From assembly GCA_021808285.1 (NCBI GenBank), contig JAKBBV010000014.1, positions 1 through 59,611 of the forward strand: 59,611 nt of DNA. The letters are read 5' to 3'. The DNA comes from Pseudomonadota bacterium (GTDB lineage Bacteria; Pseudomonadota; Alphaproteobacteria; Caulobacterales; Caulobacteraceae). Positions within the stretch are counted from its first letter, which is position 1; each line of letters starts with the position of its first letter. A program made the translations under genes and the position numbers. The notes under the pieces were generated by a model. That model had not been told where the DNA came from. It was given only the letters and a program-made list of their open reading frames with translations, and searched no databases. This document shows, in pieces, positions 44,558 to 54,748 of the stretch.

Positions 44558-45069
44558 GTCGTTTTCCAGACCAAGTCGCCAGCCATGACGTCGACCCCGG
44601 GGATCTCAGTCAACTGAACCCAACGCGCGACGATGCGGTCCGCGATTCGCTCCGAATCGGCCGTGGGCAGGGTCCGCGCGCAGAACGCACGCAAAGCGGT
44701 CGTATCGGGAAGCTCCATAAGCGCTTCGCGCAATCCTTTGGCCCTTCCATAATAGGCTTCGCCCAGGCGTTTCATTCGCCGCGCCATGGATATGTCCGAG
44801 ACCCCCATCTCTCGCATGGCGCCGTCGAGGTGGCTAAGGAAGCGATCAAACAGGGCTTGCCCCTGGATCTCCCCCTCGCGCCCCTCTGCGCGCAGGCGCT
44901 CGATGAGCAAATTGAGGTGCAGGGTCAGCAACTCGAATCGCCCTTCCGGCGTATCGGGCGCTCCCAGTTCGACGTAGAGGGACCTCTCCCGTGACGCGGT
45001 GACGGCGATCGCGTGCAGGCGTTCCGCCCTTTGACTGATCTCCCGCTCCCGCTTCCTTCGGCTCCACAC
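44554..45069 (-). CDS. Ubiquinol-cytochrome c chaperone (CBP3-like)
   Basis: 171-residue helical protein of the CBP3 / ubiquinol-cytochrome c chaperone family. FELLTLHLNLLIERL, FDRFLSHLDGAMREMGVSD and MKRLGEAYYGRAKGLREAL are the conserved segments. In mitochondria CBP3 assists cytochrome b assembly; in alphaproteobacteria it is linked to the bc1 complex. GTG at 45069 with GAAGGGG is preferred; ATG at 45114 is possible. Confidence 0.8.
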   Translation of the reverse strand: MWSRRKREREISQRAERLHAIAVTASRERSLYVELGAPDTPEGRFELLTLHLNLLIERLRAEGREGEIQGQALFDRFLSHLDGAMREMGVSDISMARRMKRLGEAYYGRAKGLREALMELPDTTALRAFCARTLPTADSERIADRIVARWVQLTEIPGVDVMAGDLVWKTT

Positions 45070-45121
45070 AATCGAACACCCCTTCGATCCTAACGACGCC
45101 TTCGTCGCAGCCAAATCGTTT

Positions 45122-45150
45122 GAATTAGTCAGGCGGCCGGATTAGGTCAA
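45122..45150 (-). promoter_or_regulatory. Candidate promoter for CBP3-DUF177-plsX-fabH
   Basis: TTGACC (45145-45150, minus strand) is separated by 17 bp from TAATTC (45122-45127) in the gap between divergent bamE and the chaperone gene. The -35 is strong and the -10 weak. Confidence 0.35.
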
Positions 45151-45187
45151 AACCGGTTGCGGCCCCAGGGCCTAGATGGATGTCTCG

Positions 45188-45673
45188 ATGCGCGCCTTGC
45201 GAACAGCTCTACTGGCCAGCCTCGTTATCACAGCGGTTTATGGCTGTACGCCTGTGAACAGCTATGAGGGATTTCAGGTTGTGGACAACAAGCCCTCGGA
45301 CGTGAAGGCGGGCGTCGACACCCGCTCCACCGTCCAGGCTAAGCTCGGCTCTCCGACTGAAATCGCCACCTTCGATCATAATGAGTGGTTCTATATCACG
45401 CAGGTATCGAGCCAGACGGGCTTCTACCAGCCCCATATCGACAAGCGCGACGTCACCGCAATCACCTTCGCCAAAGACGGCGACAAGGTCGTCCAAGTGC
45501 AGAACTACACCCTGAAGGACGGCCGCGTGGTTGCCTATAACGACCATGTCACGCCGACGCGTGGACGCGAGATGAGCGTCCTTGAGCAGCTTCTGGGCTC
45601 CATCAGCGCAGCTGGCGCCCTGCCGCCCAATCAGGTCAACTCGAACAATCACGGCAATCCCGGCGGTCCCTGA
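45188..45673 (+). CDS. bamE: Outer membrane assembly lipoprotein BamE/OmlA
   Basis: 161-residue lipoprotein, a peripheral subunit of the BAM complex that inserts outer membrane proteins. A signal peptide ends in lipobox VYGC with acylated Cys20, followed by a SmpA/OmlA domain (GVDTRSTVQAKLGSP, EWFYITQ, AITFAKDGDKVVQ). The ATG at 45188 is chosen over 45176 for signal peptide length. Divergent from the chaperone gene; a terminator follows. Confidence 0.93.
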   Translation: MRALRTALLASLVITAVYGCTPVNSYEGFQVVDNKPSDVKAGVDTRSTVQAKLGSPTEIATFDHNEWFYITQVSSQTGFYQPHIDKRDVTAITFAKDGDKVVQVQNYTLKDGRVVAYNDHVTPTRGREMSVLEQLLGSISAAGALPPNQVNSNNHGNPGGP

Positions 45674-45714
45674 GCGGTTCAGACCGATCGTTCTCGCCTG
45701 ATCCGACACCCGAC

Positions 45715-45755
45715 AAGGGGGCGCCGCCTTTGGCGTTACGCCCCTTCTTTGCTTT
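45715..45755 (+). terminator. Intrinsic terminator after bamE
   Basis: AAGGGG (45715-45720) pairs with CCCCTT (45741-45746), with an inner CGCC/GGCG stem and a T-rich tail (CTTTGCTTT). Located 42 bp after the bamE stop. Confidence 0.6.
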
Positions 45756-45816
45756 GACCAGAGCGCATCGACGAGAGCGCGCAGGATCGACGCGCTACCA
45801 CCAGGTCACCCGTCAT

Positions 45817-45846
45817 GCGCGGTCCCCGAGATCTCGAGGACCGCGC
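45817..45846. terminator. Near-perfect 30-bp palindrome after hppA
   Basis: GCGCGGTCC and its inverse GGACCGCGC flank the self-complementary core CGAGATCTCG, with one C/A mismatch pair. It lies 14 bp beyond the hppA stop in the convergent bamE-hppA gap. It could act as an RNA hairpin ending hppA transcription or as a protein-binding site. There is no T-run. Confidence 0.5.
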
Positions 45847-45860
45847 GACATTCCCGCCTG

Positions 45861-48002
45861 TCAGGCCGCGCCGTGCGACAGCACCGCCAGCAGCAACAAG
45901 GCGACGATATTGGTGATCTTGATCATCGGGTTCACGGCGGGCCCAGCCGTATCCTTGTAGGGATCGCCAACCGTGTCGCCCGTGACCGCCGCCTTGTGCG
46001 CCTCCGAGCCCTTGCCGCCGTAGTGACCTTCTTCAATCAGCTTTTTAGCGTTGTCCCAGGCGCCGCCTCCGGAGGTCATGGAAATGGCGACGAAGAGACC
46101 GGTCACGATCACGCCCATCAGCATGGCGCCGAGAGCCGAAAAGGCGTTAGCCTTGCCGGCCAGGGCTTGGATGGCGAAGAAAAGCAGGATCGGTGACACC
46201 ACGGGAAGGAGTGAAGGGACGATCATCTCCCGAATGGCGGCGCGGGTCAGAATGTCCACCGCACGGCCATATTCCGGCTTGGTCTCATAGGTCATGATCC
46301 CGGGGTTCTCCCGGAACTGACGCCGCACCTCAGCCACGACGCTCTCCGCCGCCCGACCCACAGCAGTCATGGACAAGCCGCCGAACAGGAACGGCAGAAG
46401 GCCGCCGAAGAGAAGCCCCACCACGACGTAAGGGTTCGAGAGGTCGAACGCGACGTCGCCGAGACCCGCGAAGAACGACCCGGCCTGGGCGTTCGCCGAG
46501 AAGAAATGCAGGTCCTGGGTGTAGGCCGCGAACAGCACCAGGGCTCCAAGACCGGCCGAGCCGATAGCATAGCCCTTCGTGACGGCCTTCGTGGTGTTGC
46601 CGACGGCGTCAAGAGCGTCGGTGGAGACGCGGACCTCAGCCGGCAGTCCCGCCATTTCCGCGATTCCGCCGGCATTATCGGTCACCGGACCAAAGGCGTC
46701 CAAAGCCACAATGACGCCAGCCAGGGAGAGCATGGTGGTGGTCGCGATGGCCACCCCAAACAGCCCCGCCAATTGGAAGGTGACGATAATGCCTCCGATG
46801 ATCACGAGGGCCGGGGCCGCCGTGGATTCAAGTGACATGGCGAGGCCCTGGATCACATTGGTGCCGTGACCAGAAACCGAGGCCTTGGCGATGGACTTCA
46901 CCGGCCGAAAGTTCGTGCCCGTATAGTATTCCGTGATGATCACGATCAGCGCCGTCACGGCCAGGCCCGTCAAGCCGCACCCGAACATGGACGACGCGGT
47001 GATGAGCTTGTCGCCAGCTTGGACACCGGACGCCGGGACCAGCGCATTGATCACGAACCAGACCGCCCCGGCGGACAGGACGCCGGTCACAATCAGGCCT
47101 TGGTAAAGCGCACCCATGATGTTGTTCGAGCGGCCAAGGCGCACAAAGAAGGCGCCAATGATCGAGGTGACGATACATACGCCGCAAATCGCCAACGGGA
47201 GCACCATCATATTTGCGACGGCATCGCCTGAGGTGCGAAAAAAGATCGCGGCGAGAACCATGGTAGCCACCGTCGTGACCGCATAGGTTTCGAACAGGTC
47301 GGCGGCCATGCCCGCGCAATCGCCGACATTATCGCCGACATTGTCCGCGATCGTCGCCGCGTTACGCGGATCATCCTCCGGAATGCCGGCCTCGACTTTG
47401 CCGACCATGTCGCCACCCACGTCGGCGCCCTTGGTGAAGATCCCGCCGCCAAGACGCGCAAAGATCGAGATCAGCGAAGCGCCGAATCCGAGCGCAACGA
47501 GAGAGTCGATCACCTCGCGGCTTGTCATGTCCAAGTGCATCGGCCCAGTGAGGAAATAGAAATACGAGGCCACGCCGAGCAGCGCAAAACCTGCAACCAG
47601 CATCCCGGTCACCGCGCCGGATCGGAAGGCGAGCGAAAGCCCGGCGGCGAGGCTCTTGGACGCCGCTTGGGCGGTCCGCACATTGGCGCGAACCGAGATC
47701 AGCATCCCGGCAAAGCCCGCAGCGCCGGACAAAACGGCCCCGATCAGGAAACCGATCGCTTCTGTCCGACCGATCAGAACCCACAGCACTCCCAGGATAA
47801 CCACACCTACAAGGCCGATCGTCATGTACTGCCGCCGAAGATAGGCCTGCGCGCCTTCCTGGATCGCCGCGGCAATCTCCTGCATCTTCGCCGTACCGGC
47901 ATCTGCGCGCATCAGCATCAGGGACTGGACGACGCCATAGGCCACGGCCAACAGGCCAGCGGCAATCACAAGGGTCAGGACATGACCGATAGCCGAACTC
48001 AT
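45861..48002 (-). CDS. hppA: K+-insensitive membrane H+-translocating pyrophosphatase
   Basis: 713-residue integral membrane pump that uses pyrophosphate hydrolysis to move protons outwards. The substrate-binding motif [18 protein letters not shown] and the downstream [17 protein letters not shown] hold the Mg-PPi ligands. The GNTTKA motif (Lys near residue 470) is that of K+-independent enzymes, since K+-dependent ones have Ala there. The start at 48002 ([12 protein letters not shown]) fits the family. Its leader has a GGGGT/ACCCC hairpin at 48036-48051. Confidence 0.96.
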   Translation of the reverse strand: MSSAIGHVLTLVIAAGLLAVAYGVVQSLMLMRADAGTAKMQEIAAAIQEGAQAYLRRQYMTIGLVGVVILGVLWVLIGRTEAIGFLIGAVLSGAAGFAGMLISVRANVRTAQAASKSLAAGLSLAFRSGAVTGMLVAGFALLGVASYFYFLTGPMHLDMTSREVIDSLVALGFGASLISIFARLGGGIFTKGADVGGDMVGKVEAGIPEDDPRNAATIADNVGDNVGDCAGMAADLFETYAVTTVATMVLAAIFFRTSGDAVANMMVLPLAICGVCIVTSIIGAFFVRLGRSNNIMGALYQGLIVTGVLSAGAVWFVINALVPASGVQAGDKLITASSMFGCGLTGLAVTALIVIITEYYTGTNFRPVKSIAKASVSGHGTNVIQGLAMSLESTAAPALVIIGGIIVTFQLAGLFGVAIATTTMLSLAGVIVALDAFGPVTDNAGGIAEMAGLPAEVRVSTDALDAVGNTTKAVTKGYAIGSAGLGALVLFAAYTQDLHFFSANAQAGSFFAGLGDVAFDLSNPYVVVGLLFGGLLPFLFGGLSMTAVGRAAESVVAEVRRQFRENPGIMTYETKPEYGRAVDILTRAAIREMIVPSLLPVVSPILLFFAIQALAGKANAFSALGAMLMGVIVTGLFVAISMTSGGGAWDNAKKLIEEGHYGGKGSEAHKAAVTGDTVGDPYKDTAGPAVNPMIKITNIVALLLLAVLSHGAA

Positions 48003-48194
48003 CTTCGACAAACCCCCTATAGCGTCGGAGCGACCGGGGTCGAATAACCCCACCCCGCGCAAGGCCACGAAAGAGCGAAACAGCGCCCCGAAGCCGGGCG
48101 GTTTCGCATGAAGAGGCGGCAATGCCGTCAAACGCGCCCGGCGTCAACGCGCATACATGAGATCACAGCCCTTGCGACCGGCCAGGTTCCAAGA

Positions 48195-49178
48195 TCAATG
48201 CCGCCAACCGCCCTGGACGTCCTCGACTGGTCCCCCGCGAAACGACGCCTCCACCCACTTGCCATCAGCTTTGGGAGTCGAAAAAGCGCCAAGCGCCACC
48301 ACGGGCGTCCCCGATTCGAGGCAGGCCAGGCGGAAGGCGTCAAATGCCGCCGGCGGCACCGCGCAGATGAGGGCGTAGTCATCGCCGCCGGTCGCCAAAG
48401 ACAGGCGAGCAGCCTGCTCGTTCTCCTGGGCCGCGCACCAGGCGGCGGCGGCGAGAGACAGGGGAAGCTCCTCCAGTCGGACCCTGGCGACGCAGCCGCT
48501 CGCTTTGGCGAGATGCGTCAAATCCGCCAGAAAACCATCTGACACATCAATCGCCGCGTGGGCATGCGCCAGAAGCGCATTGCGAAGGGTTAGCAAGGGT
48601 TTCGGCGTGCGATAGTGACTCGCCAACTCGTCGCTGGGGTCAGAGATGGCGCCCTTGGCGGCCAATAGGCCCAACCAGCCGTCGCCTATGGCGCCGCAGA
48701 CCACAACGAGGTCGTCCGCCCGCGCTCCGTTGCGCAATACGCTGCGGCCGGCCTCAGCCCACCCTAACACCGTCGCGCTGAGTGTCAGCGGACCGGGCGT
48801 CGCGACCGTGTCGCCTCCGAGCAACGCGACTCCGAACAGGACTCCATCCTCGTTGAGGCCTTCAATGAAGGCGTCGCGATAGGCCCAGGGTCGGTCCGCC
48901 GGCCATGCCGTGGTCAAGAAGTAACCGAAGGGACGTGCAGCCTTCGCGGCCAGATCGGACAGGCTCGTCCTCAACAGTCGGCGGGCGATCGTCCCCGGGT
49001 GTTCACCTGGGAGGAAATGAACTCCCTCGACCATGGCATCGACGGAAATGACGAGGTCAAACCCCTGCCGCGCCGGGAGCACGGCCGCATCGTCGCGAAG
49101 ACCCAAAGCGCGCGGGTCGTCGAGGGTGAGCCCTCGGATCCTGTCGATCCAGTCGAATTCGTCAGGCGGCCCAGTCAT
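48195..49178 (-). CDS. thiL: Thiamine-monophosphate kinase
   Basis: 327-residue AIR-synthase fold kinase making thiamine diphosphate from thiamine monophosphate. N-terminal FDWIDRIRG and LRDDAAVLP, Mg-binding [13 protein letters not shown] and [11 protein letters not shown], plus [15 protein letters not shown], are conserved. It starts within the nusB coding region (17-nt overlap), so it is translationally coupled. Confidence 0.93.
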   Translation of the reverse strand: MTGPPDEFDWIDRIRGLTLDDPRALGLRDDAAVLPARQGFDLVISVDAMVEGVHFLPGEHPGTIARRLLRTSLSDLAAKAARPFGYFLTTAWPADRPWAYRDAFIEGLNEDGVLFGVALLGGDTVATPGPLTLSATVLGWAEAGRSVLRNGARADDLVVVCGAIGDGWLGLLAAKGAISDPSDELASHYRTPKPLLTLRNALLAHAHAAIDVSDGFLADLTHLAKASGCVARVRLEELPLSLAAAAWCAAQENEQAARLSLATGGDDYALICAVPPAAFDAFRLACLESGTPVVALGAFSTPKADGKWVEASFRGGPVEDVQGGWRH

Positions 49179-49617
49179 CGCGCGCGAGCCGGTCCAACAG
49201 GCCATTTATGAATGCCGTCTCGGCGCCAACGCCAAAGAACGATTTTGCCACCTCGACATACTCGTCGATCGCGATCTGCGCAGGCGTCCGGTAGTGGCCT
49301 CGGAGTTCGTGCACGGCGCACCTCAGAACCGCCCGAACCGTGGCGTCTAGCCGGTCTAGTCGCCAGCCCTCGGCCAGCCGCCCGGTGATCTGAGCGTCGA
49401 TTTCCGATCGCTCGGCGACGACGCCACGCAACAGTTCGCCGAAGAAGAGTTCATCCGCATCCGCCAAGGGCCGTTCTTCAAGATCGCGCCCGAACCGGTG
49501 CTGATCAAACTCCCGGATGACGGCCTCGACGCCAGCGCCGGTCATCTCCATCTGGTAGAGAGCTTGAACGGCGGCAAGTCTTGCCACCGAGCGCGCCTGA
49601 TGTGGGCTATGGGTCAC
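49162..49617 (-). CDS. nusB: Transcription antitermination factor NusB
   Basis: 151-residue all-helical NusB, which with NusE binds boxA of rRNA leaders. N-terminal [18 protein letters not shown] and the C-terminal [18 protein letters not shown] are the conserved blocks. Its start overlaps the nrdR stop (ATGA). The riboflavin genes that usually lie between nrdR and nusB in relatives are absent. Confidence 0.95.
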   Translation of the reverse strand: MTHSPHQARSVARLAAVQALYQMEMTGAGVEAVIREFDQHRFGRDLEERPLADADELFFGELLRGVVAERSEIDAQITGRLAEGWRLDRLDATVRAVLRCAVHELRGHYRTPAQIAIDEYVEVAKSFFGVGAETAFINGLLDRLARDDWAA

Positions 49618-50123
49618 GCTTTCTGCCCGCCCGATCTCGCAGAGGCCTCACCCCCGTCATCGGTAGAATCCTCTCCCAGCCACTCTTCGCCCAGGAATTG
49701 CACGAAGTCGTCGGTCTGGCGAAAATCTCGGTAGACGGAGGCGTAACGGATATAAGCCACGTCATCGAGCTGCTTGAGGGCTCGCATGACCATCTCCCCG
49801 ACCACATGCGACGGCAGCTCCGTCTCGCCAAGGCTTTCGAGCCGACGGGTGATGCCGTTGACCATCCTCTCAATGCGTTCGGGATCCACTGGCCGCTTTC
49901 GCACAGCGACGGTAATCGATCGCACCAGCTTTTCGCGGTCGAATGGCGCGCGACGTCCCGACCTTTTGAGGATCGTGAGCTCTCGAAGCTGCACACGCTC
50001 GAACGTGGTAAACCGACCTCCGCACTGCGGGCACTGCCGCCGCCTCCGGATCGCCGCTCCATCTTCGCTGGGCCGGCTGTCTTTGACTTGGCTCTCGAGT
50101 TCTCCGCAGAAAGGACAGCGCAC
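49614..50123 (-). CDS. nrdR: Transcriptional repressor NrdR
   Basis: 169-residue regulator of ribonucleotide reductase genes. Zinc-ribbon cysteines Cys3, Cys6, Cys31 and Cys34 (RCPFCG, QCPQCG) precede an ATP-cone domain ([19 protein letters not shown]). It binds dATP/ATP and represses nrd promoters. It follows glyA with 3 bp between stop and start. Confidence 0.97.
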   Translation of the reverse strand: MRCPFCGELESQVKDSRPSEDGAAIRRRRQCPQCGGRFTTFERVQLRELTILKRSGRRAPFDREKLVRSITVAVRKRPVDPERIERMVNGITRRLESLGETELPSHVVGEMVMRALKQLDDVAYIRYASVYRDFRQTDDFVQFLGEEWLGEDSTDDGGEASARSGGQKA

Positions 50124-50126
50124 CGT

Positions 50127-51431
50127 TCAGTCCCTGTAGATGGGGAAGCGTCGGGTCAGAGCCTCAACGTCAAATCGCACTCGCCGTTCCACAGCCGCGT
50201 CGCCGCCCTCGCCGCAGCTCGCCAGGCCATCAATAACGTCGGCGATCCACTGGCCTACCTGGTGGAACTCCGCCTCACCAAAACCGCGCGTGGTCCCAGC
50301 CGGCGTACCCAGGCGCAGACCCGACGTGATCGCCGGAGGTTGCGGATCAAAGGGTATGCCGTTCTTGTTACAGGTGATTCCGGCCCGCTCCAGAGCCGCC
50401 TCGGCCGCCTTACCCGTCACGCCCTTGGGTCGCAGGTCGACCAGCATCAAATGGCTGTCGGTGCCGTTGGAGACGATCGCCAGACCTCGCGACAACAGGC
50501 TGTTGGCCAAGGCTCGCGCCGTGGTCACGACTCGCGCGGCATAGGATCTGAATTCAGGCTGCAATGCTTCGCCAAAGGCCACGGCCTTGGCGGCGATGAC
50601 ATGCATCAACGGCCCGCCCTGAAGGCCCGGAAAGACCGCCGCATCGATCTTCTTTCCAAGCTTGAGATCATTGGACAGGATCATGCCGCCGCGAGGGCCC
50701 CTGAGGGTTTTGTGGGTCGTGGTCGTCACCACATCGGCATAGGGAATCGGGCTAGGGAAAGCGCCGCCCGCCACCAGCCCGGCGAAATGAGCCATATCGA
50801 CCAGCAGTTTCGCGCCTGCCTTATCGGCGGCGCGGCGAAATCGGGCGAAGTCGATCGTACGGCTGTAGGCCGAGCCGCCTGCAATGATCACCTTCGGCCT
50901 GTGAGACTCCGCGGCCTCCTCCATCGCATCGTAGTCAATCAACGAATCCTGCGGCCGAACGCCATAGGAGATCGGTTGAAACCACTTTCCCGATTGATTG
51001 ACCGATTTGCCGTGTGTGAGGTGCCCGCCAGCGGAGAGGTCCATGCCCATAAACACGTCGCCAGGCTGCATCAGGGCCATGAATACCGCCTGATTGGCCT
51101 GAGATCCCGAATGCGGCTGCACATTTGCCCAGGCGCAGCCGAAAAGTTCCCGAGCCCTGGCGAGCGCGAGGCTCTCTACCTCATCGACCCACTCGCAGCC
51201 CCCGTAATAGCGACGCCCTGGGTAGCCCTCGGCATATTTGTTCGTCAGAACCGAGCCCTGAGCCTCGAGCACTGCGCGCGAGACGATGTTCTCAGAGGCG
51301 ATCAATTCGATCTGGGTCTGTTGCCGGTTCAGTTCACGACCGATCGCCGCCGCGACCTCCGGGTCCTGAACCTTGAGAGGGGCATCGCAGAGCCCGCGCG
51401 ACTCAGAGACACTATCTTGGGCAAGACTCAC
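50127..51431 (-). CDS. glyA: Serine hydroxymethyltransferase
   Basis: 434-residue PLP enzyme interconverting serine and glycine with tetrahydrofolate. PLP Lys is in [13 protein letters not shown] (about residue 241), and [26 protein letters not shown] is the conserved N-terminal block, written here in part. It is the first gene of the glyA-nrdR-nusB-thiL run. It is downstream of hemA, the main glycine consumer for heme in alphaproteobacteria. Confidence 0.97.
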   Translation of the reverse strand: MSLAQDSVSESRGLCDAPLKVQDPEVAAAIGRELNRQQTQIELIASENIVSRAVLEAQGSVLTNKYAEGYPGRRYYGGCEWVDEVESLALARARELFGCAWANVQPHSGSQANQAVFMALMQPGDVFMGMDLSAGGHLTHGKSVNQSGKWFQPISYGVRPQDSLIDYDAMEEAAESHRPKVIIAGGSAYSRTIDFARFRRAADKAGAKLLVDMAHFAGLVAGGAFPSPIPYADVVTTTTHKTLRGPRGGMILSNDLKLGKKIDAAVFPGLQGGPLMHVIAAKAVAFGEALQPEFRSYAARVVTTARALANSLLSRGLAIVSNGTDSHLMLVDLRPKGVTGKAAEAALERAGITCNKNGIPFDPQPPAITSGLRLGTPAGTTRGFGEAEFHQVGQWIADVIDGLASCGEGGDAAVERRVRFDVEALTRRFPIYRD

Positions 51432-51513
51432 GGGTTTCCCTCACGGATACGGACAACACCGTCCCGATCCGCAGGCGGCGCGACTGTCGCCAGCGATTGT
51501 CGAGACGAGGATC

Positions 51514-52740
51514 TCAGGCGGCCCTTCCGCCCAGCCGCTGGATATTACACCGCGCCCACAATGCCTCCAACGCCGCCACCAGATGATCCATCATGGCGTC
51601 CGTATGAAATGGGGTCGGTGTGAATCTCAGCCGCTCGGTTCCTTTGGGGACAGTCGGATAGTTGATCGGCTGAACGTAAATCCCGTGGTCATCCAGGAGG
51701 ACATCCGAGATCAGCTTACAATGCACAGGGTCGCCCACCAGAACCGGGACGATATGACTGACCGAGGGCATAACTGGCAAACCCGCCTCGGACAGGCGTC
51801 GCTTGAGCGCTGTCGCGCGCTCTTGATGACGCGCGCGCACCTCGTCATGGACTTTGAGCCAGCGGATGCTGGCAAGCGCCCCTGCGCTCAAAACCGGCGG
51901 CAGCGATGTCGTGAAAATGAACCCGTCCGCGTAGGAGCGGATAGCGTCGATCATGATCGCATCGCCGGCAATATAGCCGCCCATGACGCCGAAAGCCTTG
52001 CCAAGGGTCCCCTCGATGATGTCGATCTGCTCGGCGACGCCATCGCGCTCTGAGATTCCGCCCCCGCGGCGCCCGTAGAGGCCGACCGCGTGAACTTCAT
52101 CGAGATAGGTCAGCGCCCCGTAGCGTTTCGCCAAGGCAACCGTGGCCGCCAGATCGGCGATGTCGCCATCCATGGAATAGACGCTCTCGAAGGCCACCAA
52201 CTTCGGCGCCTCCCGCGGCGCTGCGGCCAGAAGGCTTTCGAGGTGTTCGAGGTCATTGTGCCGAAAGATGTGGCGCGGCCCGCCGCCATTGCGAATGCCG
52301 GCGATCATGGAATTGTGATTCAAGGCGTCGGAAAACATGATCAGTCCCGGCAGGACCTTCTGCAGGGTCGAAAGCGTCGCCTGATTGGAGACATAGCCTG
52401 ATGTGAATAGCAGAGCGGCCCCTTTGCCGTGGAGTTCGGCAAGCTCGCGCTCCAGCTCAACATGATAGGACGTCGTCCCGGAGATGTTCCGCGTGCCGCC
52501 CGAGCCGGCGCCGGCCTCGTCCAGAGCGGCGTGCATGGCCGCAATCACCGCGTCATTCTGCCCTTGACCCAGATAGTCGTTCGAGCACCAGACCACCACA
52601 TCGCGCAACTTCCCCGCAGGCGTGCGCCAGACCGCATGCGGAAAATCGCCGCGCCGTCGCTTGAGATCGGCGAAGACCCTGTATCTGCCCTCGTCGCGCA
52701 CCTGGCGCACGGCGTTCTCAAAAGCAGCCTTGTAGTCCAT
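51514..52740 (-). CDS. hemA: 5-aminolevulinate synthase
   Basis: 408-residue ALAS of the Shemin pathway, condensing glycine and succinyl-CoA. PLP Lys lies in [16 protein letters not shown], with [30 protein letters not shown] and [16 protein letters not shown] also conserved. This rules out the C5 pathway as sole route. The start at 52740 ([11 protein letters not shown]) fits homologues. It precedes glyA by 82 bp. Confidence 0.95.
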   Translation of the reverse strand: MDYKAAFENAVRQVRDEGRYRVFADLKRRRGDFPHAVWRTPAGKLRDVVVWCSNDYLGQGQNDAVIAAMHAALDEAGAGSGGTRNISGTTSYHVELERELAELHGKGAALLFTSGYVSNQATLSTLQKVLPGLIMFSDALNHNSMIAGIRNGGGPRHIFRHNDLEHLESLLAAAPREAPKLVAFESVYSMDGDIADLAATVALAKRYGALTYLDEVHAVGLYGRRGGGISERDGVAEQIDIIEGTLGKAFGVMGGYIAGDAIMIDAIRSYADGFIFTTSLPPVLSAGALASIRWLKVHDEVRARHQERATALKRRLSEAGLPVMPSVSHIVPVLVGDPVHCKLISDVLLDDHGIYVQPINYPTVPKGTERLRFTPTPFHTDAMMDHLVAALEALWARCNIQRLGGRAA

Positions 52741-52808
52741 GATCGCCGAGGCGGCCTCTCTCGTCTGCAGAACCTTCCACCCAACCGCAATGCGAACCGC
52801 CTGGGGGC

Positions 52809-53705
52809 TCAAAGGTCCCCTGCGCGTCCTCGCAGAAGCTGCATTAGGGCCGAAAAGTCCTTGTGGCCATAGCCCAAAGTCTCAAACAGCGCATAGATCG
52901 CCTGAGCCTGGGCTCCCAGCGGTGTCGCCGCGCCGACCTTCGCCGCCGCCTGTTGGGCTAGTTTCAGATCCTTGGACATGAGCGAAGTCAAAAAGCCGCC
53001 CTCATATCCCCGGTTCGAGGGAGCGCTCGGCGCCAGCCCTGGCCAGGGGCAGTAGCTCGTCAGCGACCAGCACTGCCCCGAGGAGTTGCTGGCGATCTCG
53101 AAGAATCGTGCGGGTTCGAGGCCCAGGCGCTCGGCCAGAGCGAAGGCTTCGCCGACCCCAATCATGCTGATGCCTAAAAGCATGTTGTTGCAGATTTTCG
53201 CCGCCTGACCGGCCCCGGCATCTCCGGCATAGGTAATCACACGGGCCATGGGTTCGAGCGACGATTTTACCCTTTCGAACAGCAACTCAGGGCAACCGAC
53301 CATAAAGGCGAGACTTCCCGTCTCAGCACCCGCCACGCCCCCTGAGACCGGCGCATCCGCTGCGAAAAGTCCGACCTCAGAGGCTTCTCGGGCGAGTTGC
53401 CGCGCGGAGTCCACGTCTATCGTTGAACAGTCGATCAGCAGCGCTCCAGTTCGCACCTTCGGGATGAGGGCGTTGCGCCACACTTCGCTCACCTGCGCCG
53501 CCGCGGGCAACATGGTGATGACAAGATCGACGTCAGTCGCTGCCTCCGAAGCAGACGTCGCGATTGCGCATCCGGCTAGGCGCGCCTTCTCAACAGCGGT
53601 GCTGGAGAGATCGAAAGCCTGCACGCGCGCTCCGGCTCGGACAAGATTGGCGGCCATGCCAAGACCCATGTTTCCCAGGCCGATAAATCCAATTGATTGA
53701 GACAT
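52809..53705 (-). CDS. mmsB: 3-hydroxyisobutyrate dehydrogenase
   Basis: 298-residue beta-hydroxyacid dehydrogenase of valine catabolism. N-terminal [18 protein letters not shown] binds [19 protein letters not shown] is the substrate-binding motif and the catalytic Lys lies in [22 protein letters not shown] precedes the ATG at 53705. The Ser-rich [15 protein letters not shown] stretch and C-terminal [10 protein letters not shown] match mmsB rather than other family members. Divergent from the hydrolase gene. Confidence 0.9.
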   Translation of the reverse strand: MSQSIGFIGLGNMGLGMAANLVRAGARVQAFDLSSTAVEKARLAGCAIATSASEAATDVDLVITMLPAAAQVSEVWRNALIPKVRTGALLIDCSTIDVDSARQLAREASEVGLFAADAPVSGGVAGAETGSLAFMVGCPELLFERVKSSLEPMARVITYAGDAGAGQAAKICNNMLLGISMIGVGEAFALAERLGLEPARFFEIASNSSGQCWSLTSYCPWPGLAPSAPSNRGYEGGFLTSLMSKDLKLAQQAAAKVGAATPLGAQAQAIYALFETLGYGHKDFSALMQLLRGRAGDL

Positions 53706-53988
53706 TCCGCCTCCCACGCGTTCAGAATCCGGGTCTAAAGACGCGTCATAGGCCCCGGCTCCGGCTTCGTCAGGACCAAAGTCGTATCCGCGCGCCAAAT
53801 CGATTGACGCGTAGCGGGGCCGGAGGTTGTCGTGTAGGTCTCCGCATAGGCGGGGCGATCAGTCACCCGAAATCGCTCCTGACTGCGCCCTATTCACCGA
53901 GCCGAGCGCCGGATTAGGGCTGTCGGGGGGGACGAACGGCGCCACATTCAAATGCGGGCGGCCCCTGAAAGAGGTTGGATTTTTGTCC

Positions 53989-54669
53989 ATGAGCGAAATC
54001 GCCGTCGAGCCGCCCCCCATCCGGGCCGTGGTCGCGCCGGTCACGCCGCTTCAGCAAAACTGCACCATCGTATGGTGTCAGAAGACCCGTCGCGCCGCGA
54101 TCATCGATCCGGGCGGGGAAGTCCCTCGCCTGCTTCAGGTGCTCGTCCAGCAGAACCTGGTTCTGCAAACGATCTGGATCACGCACGCCCACCTCGACCA
54201 CGCGGGCGGCGCCGCCGAACTTCAAGCTGCGACCGGAGTCCCTATCGAAGGCCCTCATCGCGACGACCAGTTCTGGATCGACGGATTGGAGGAGGCTGGC
54301 CAACGCTGGGGCATGCCGGAGGCCCGGGCGTTCACCCCCTCCCGGTGGCTGGATGACGGTGACCGTGTTGAGTTGGGCGAGACGGAGTTAGAGGTGCTGC
54401 ACTGTCCCGGCCATACGCCCGGCCACGTGGTGTTCTTTCACCGTAAGGCCCGCTTCGCCCAGGTCGGGGATGTGCTTTTCGCCGGTTCGATCGGGCGGAC
54501 CGACTTTCCTCGTGGCAGCTACCCTGATCTCATTCGTTCGATCACAACCAAGCTCTGGCCTCTGGGCGAGGACGTGACATTCGTCCCAGGCCATAATCAG
54601 ATTTCGACTTTCGGGGCCGAGAGGCGCTCGAATCCCTTTGTTTCGGACGAAGCTCTATCCTCCAGCTAG
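53989..54669 (+). CDS. Metallo-beta-lactamase fold hydrolase (YcbL/glyoxalase II-like)
   Basis: 226-residue MBL-fold protein. The metal motif THAHLDHAGG (His66, His68, Asp70, His71), HCPGHTPGHVVF, GDVLFAGSIGRTDFPRG and VPGHNQ supply the remaining ligands for a dinuclear centre. This is the compact form like YcbL, which can act on S-lactoylglutathione, but the substrate is uncertain. Followed after 79 bp by a response regulator. Confidence 0.85.
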   Translation: MSEIAVEPPPIRAVVAPVTPLQQNCTIVWCQKTRRAAIIDPGGEVPRLLQVLVQQNLVLQTIWITHAHLDHAGGAAELQAATGVPIEGPHRDDQFWIDGLEEAGQRWGMPEARAFTPSRWLDDGDRVELGETELEVLHCPGHTPGHVVFFHRKARFAQVGDVLFAGSIGRTDFPRGSYPDLIRSITTKLWPLGEDVTFVPGHNQISTFGAERRSNPFVSDEALSSS

Positions 54670-54748
54670 CGCTCCCTCCACATTGTCGACACGTTCCTTT
54701 CCCGCCAGAAACGCAAACGCCACATTGCGTCCGCAGAGGCTGACATCG

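Noticed and set aside
51432-51513. Glycine riboswitch ahead of glyA
   Set aside because: The 82-bp gap is too short for a tandem or single aptamer and no core motif is visible.
49581-51623. 680-codon frame on the plus strand opposite nrdR and glyA
   Set aside because: Antisense to two well-conserved genes, with no recognisable domain.
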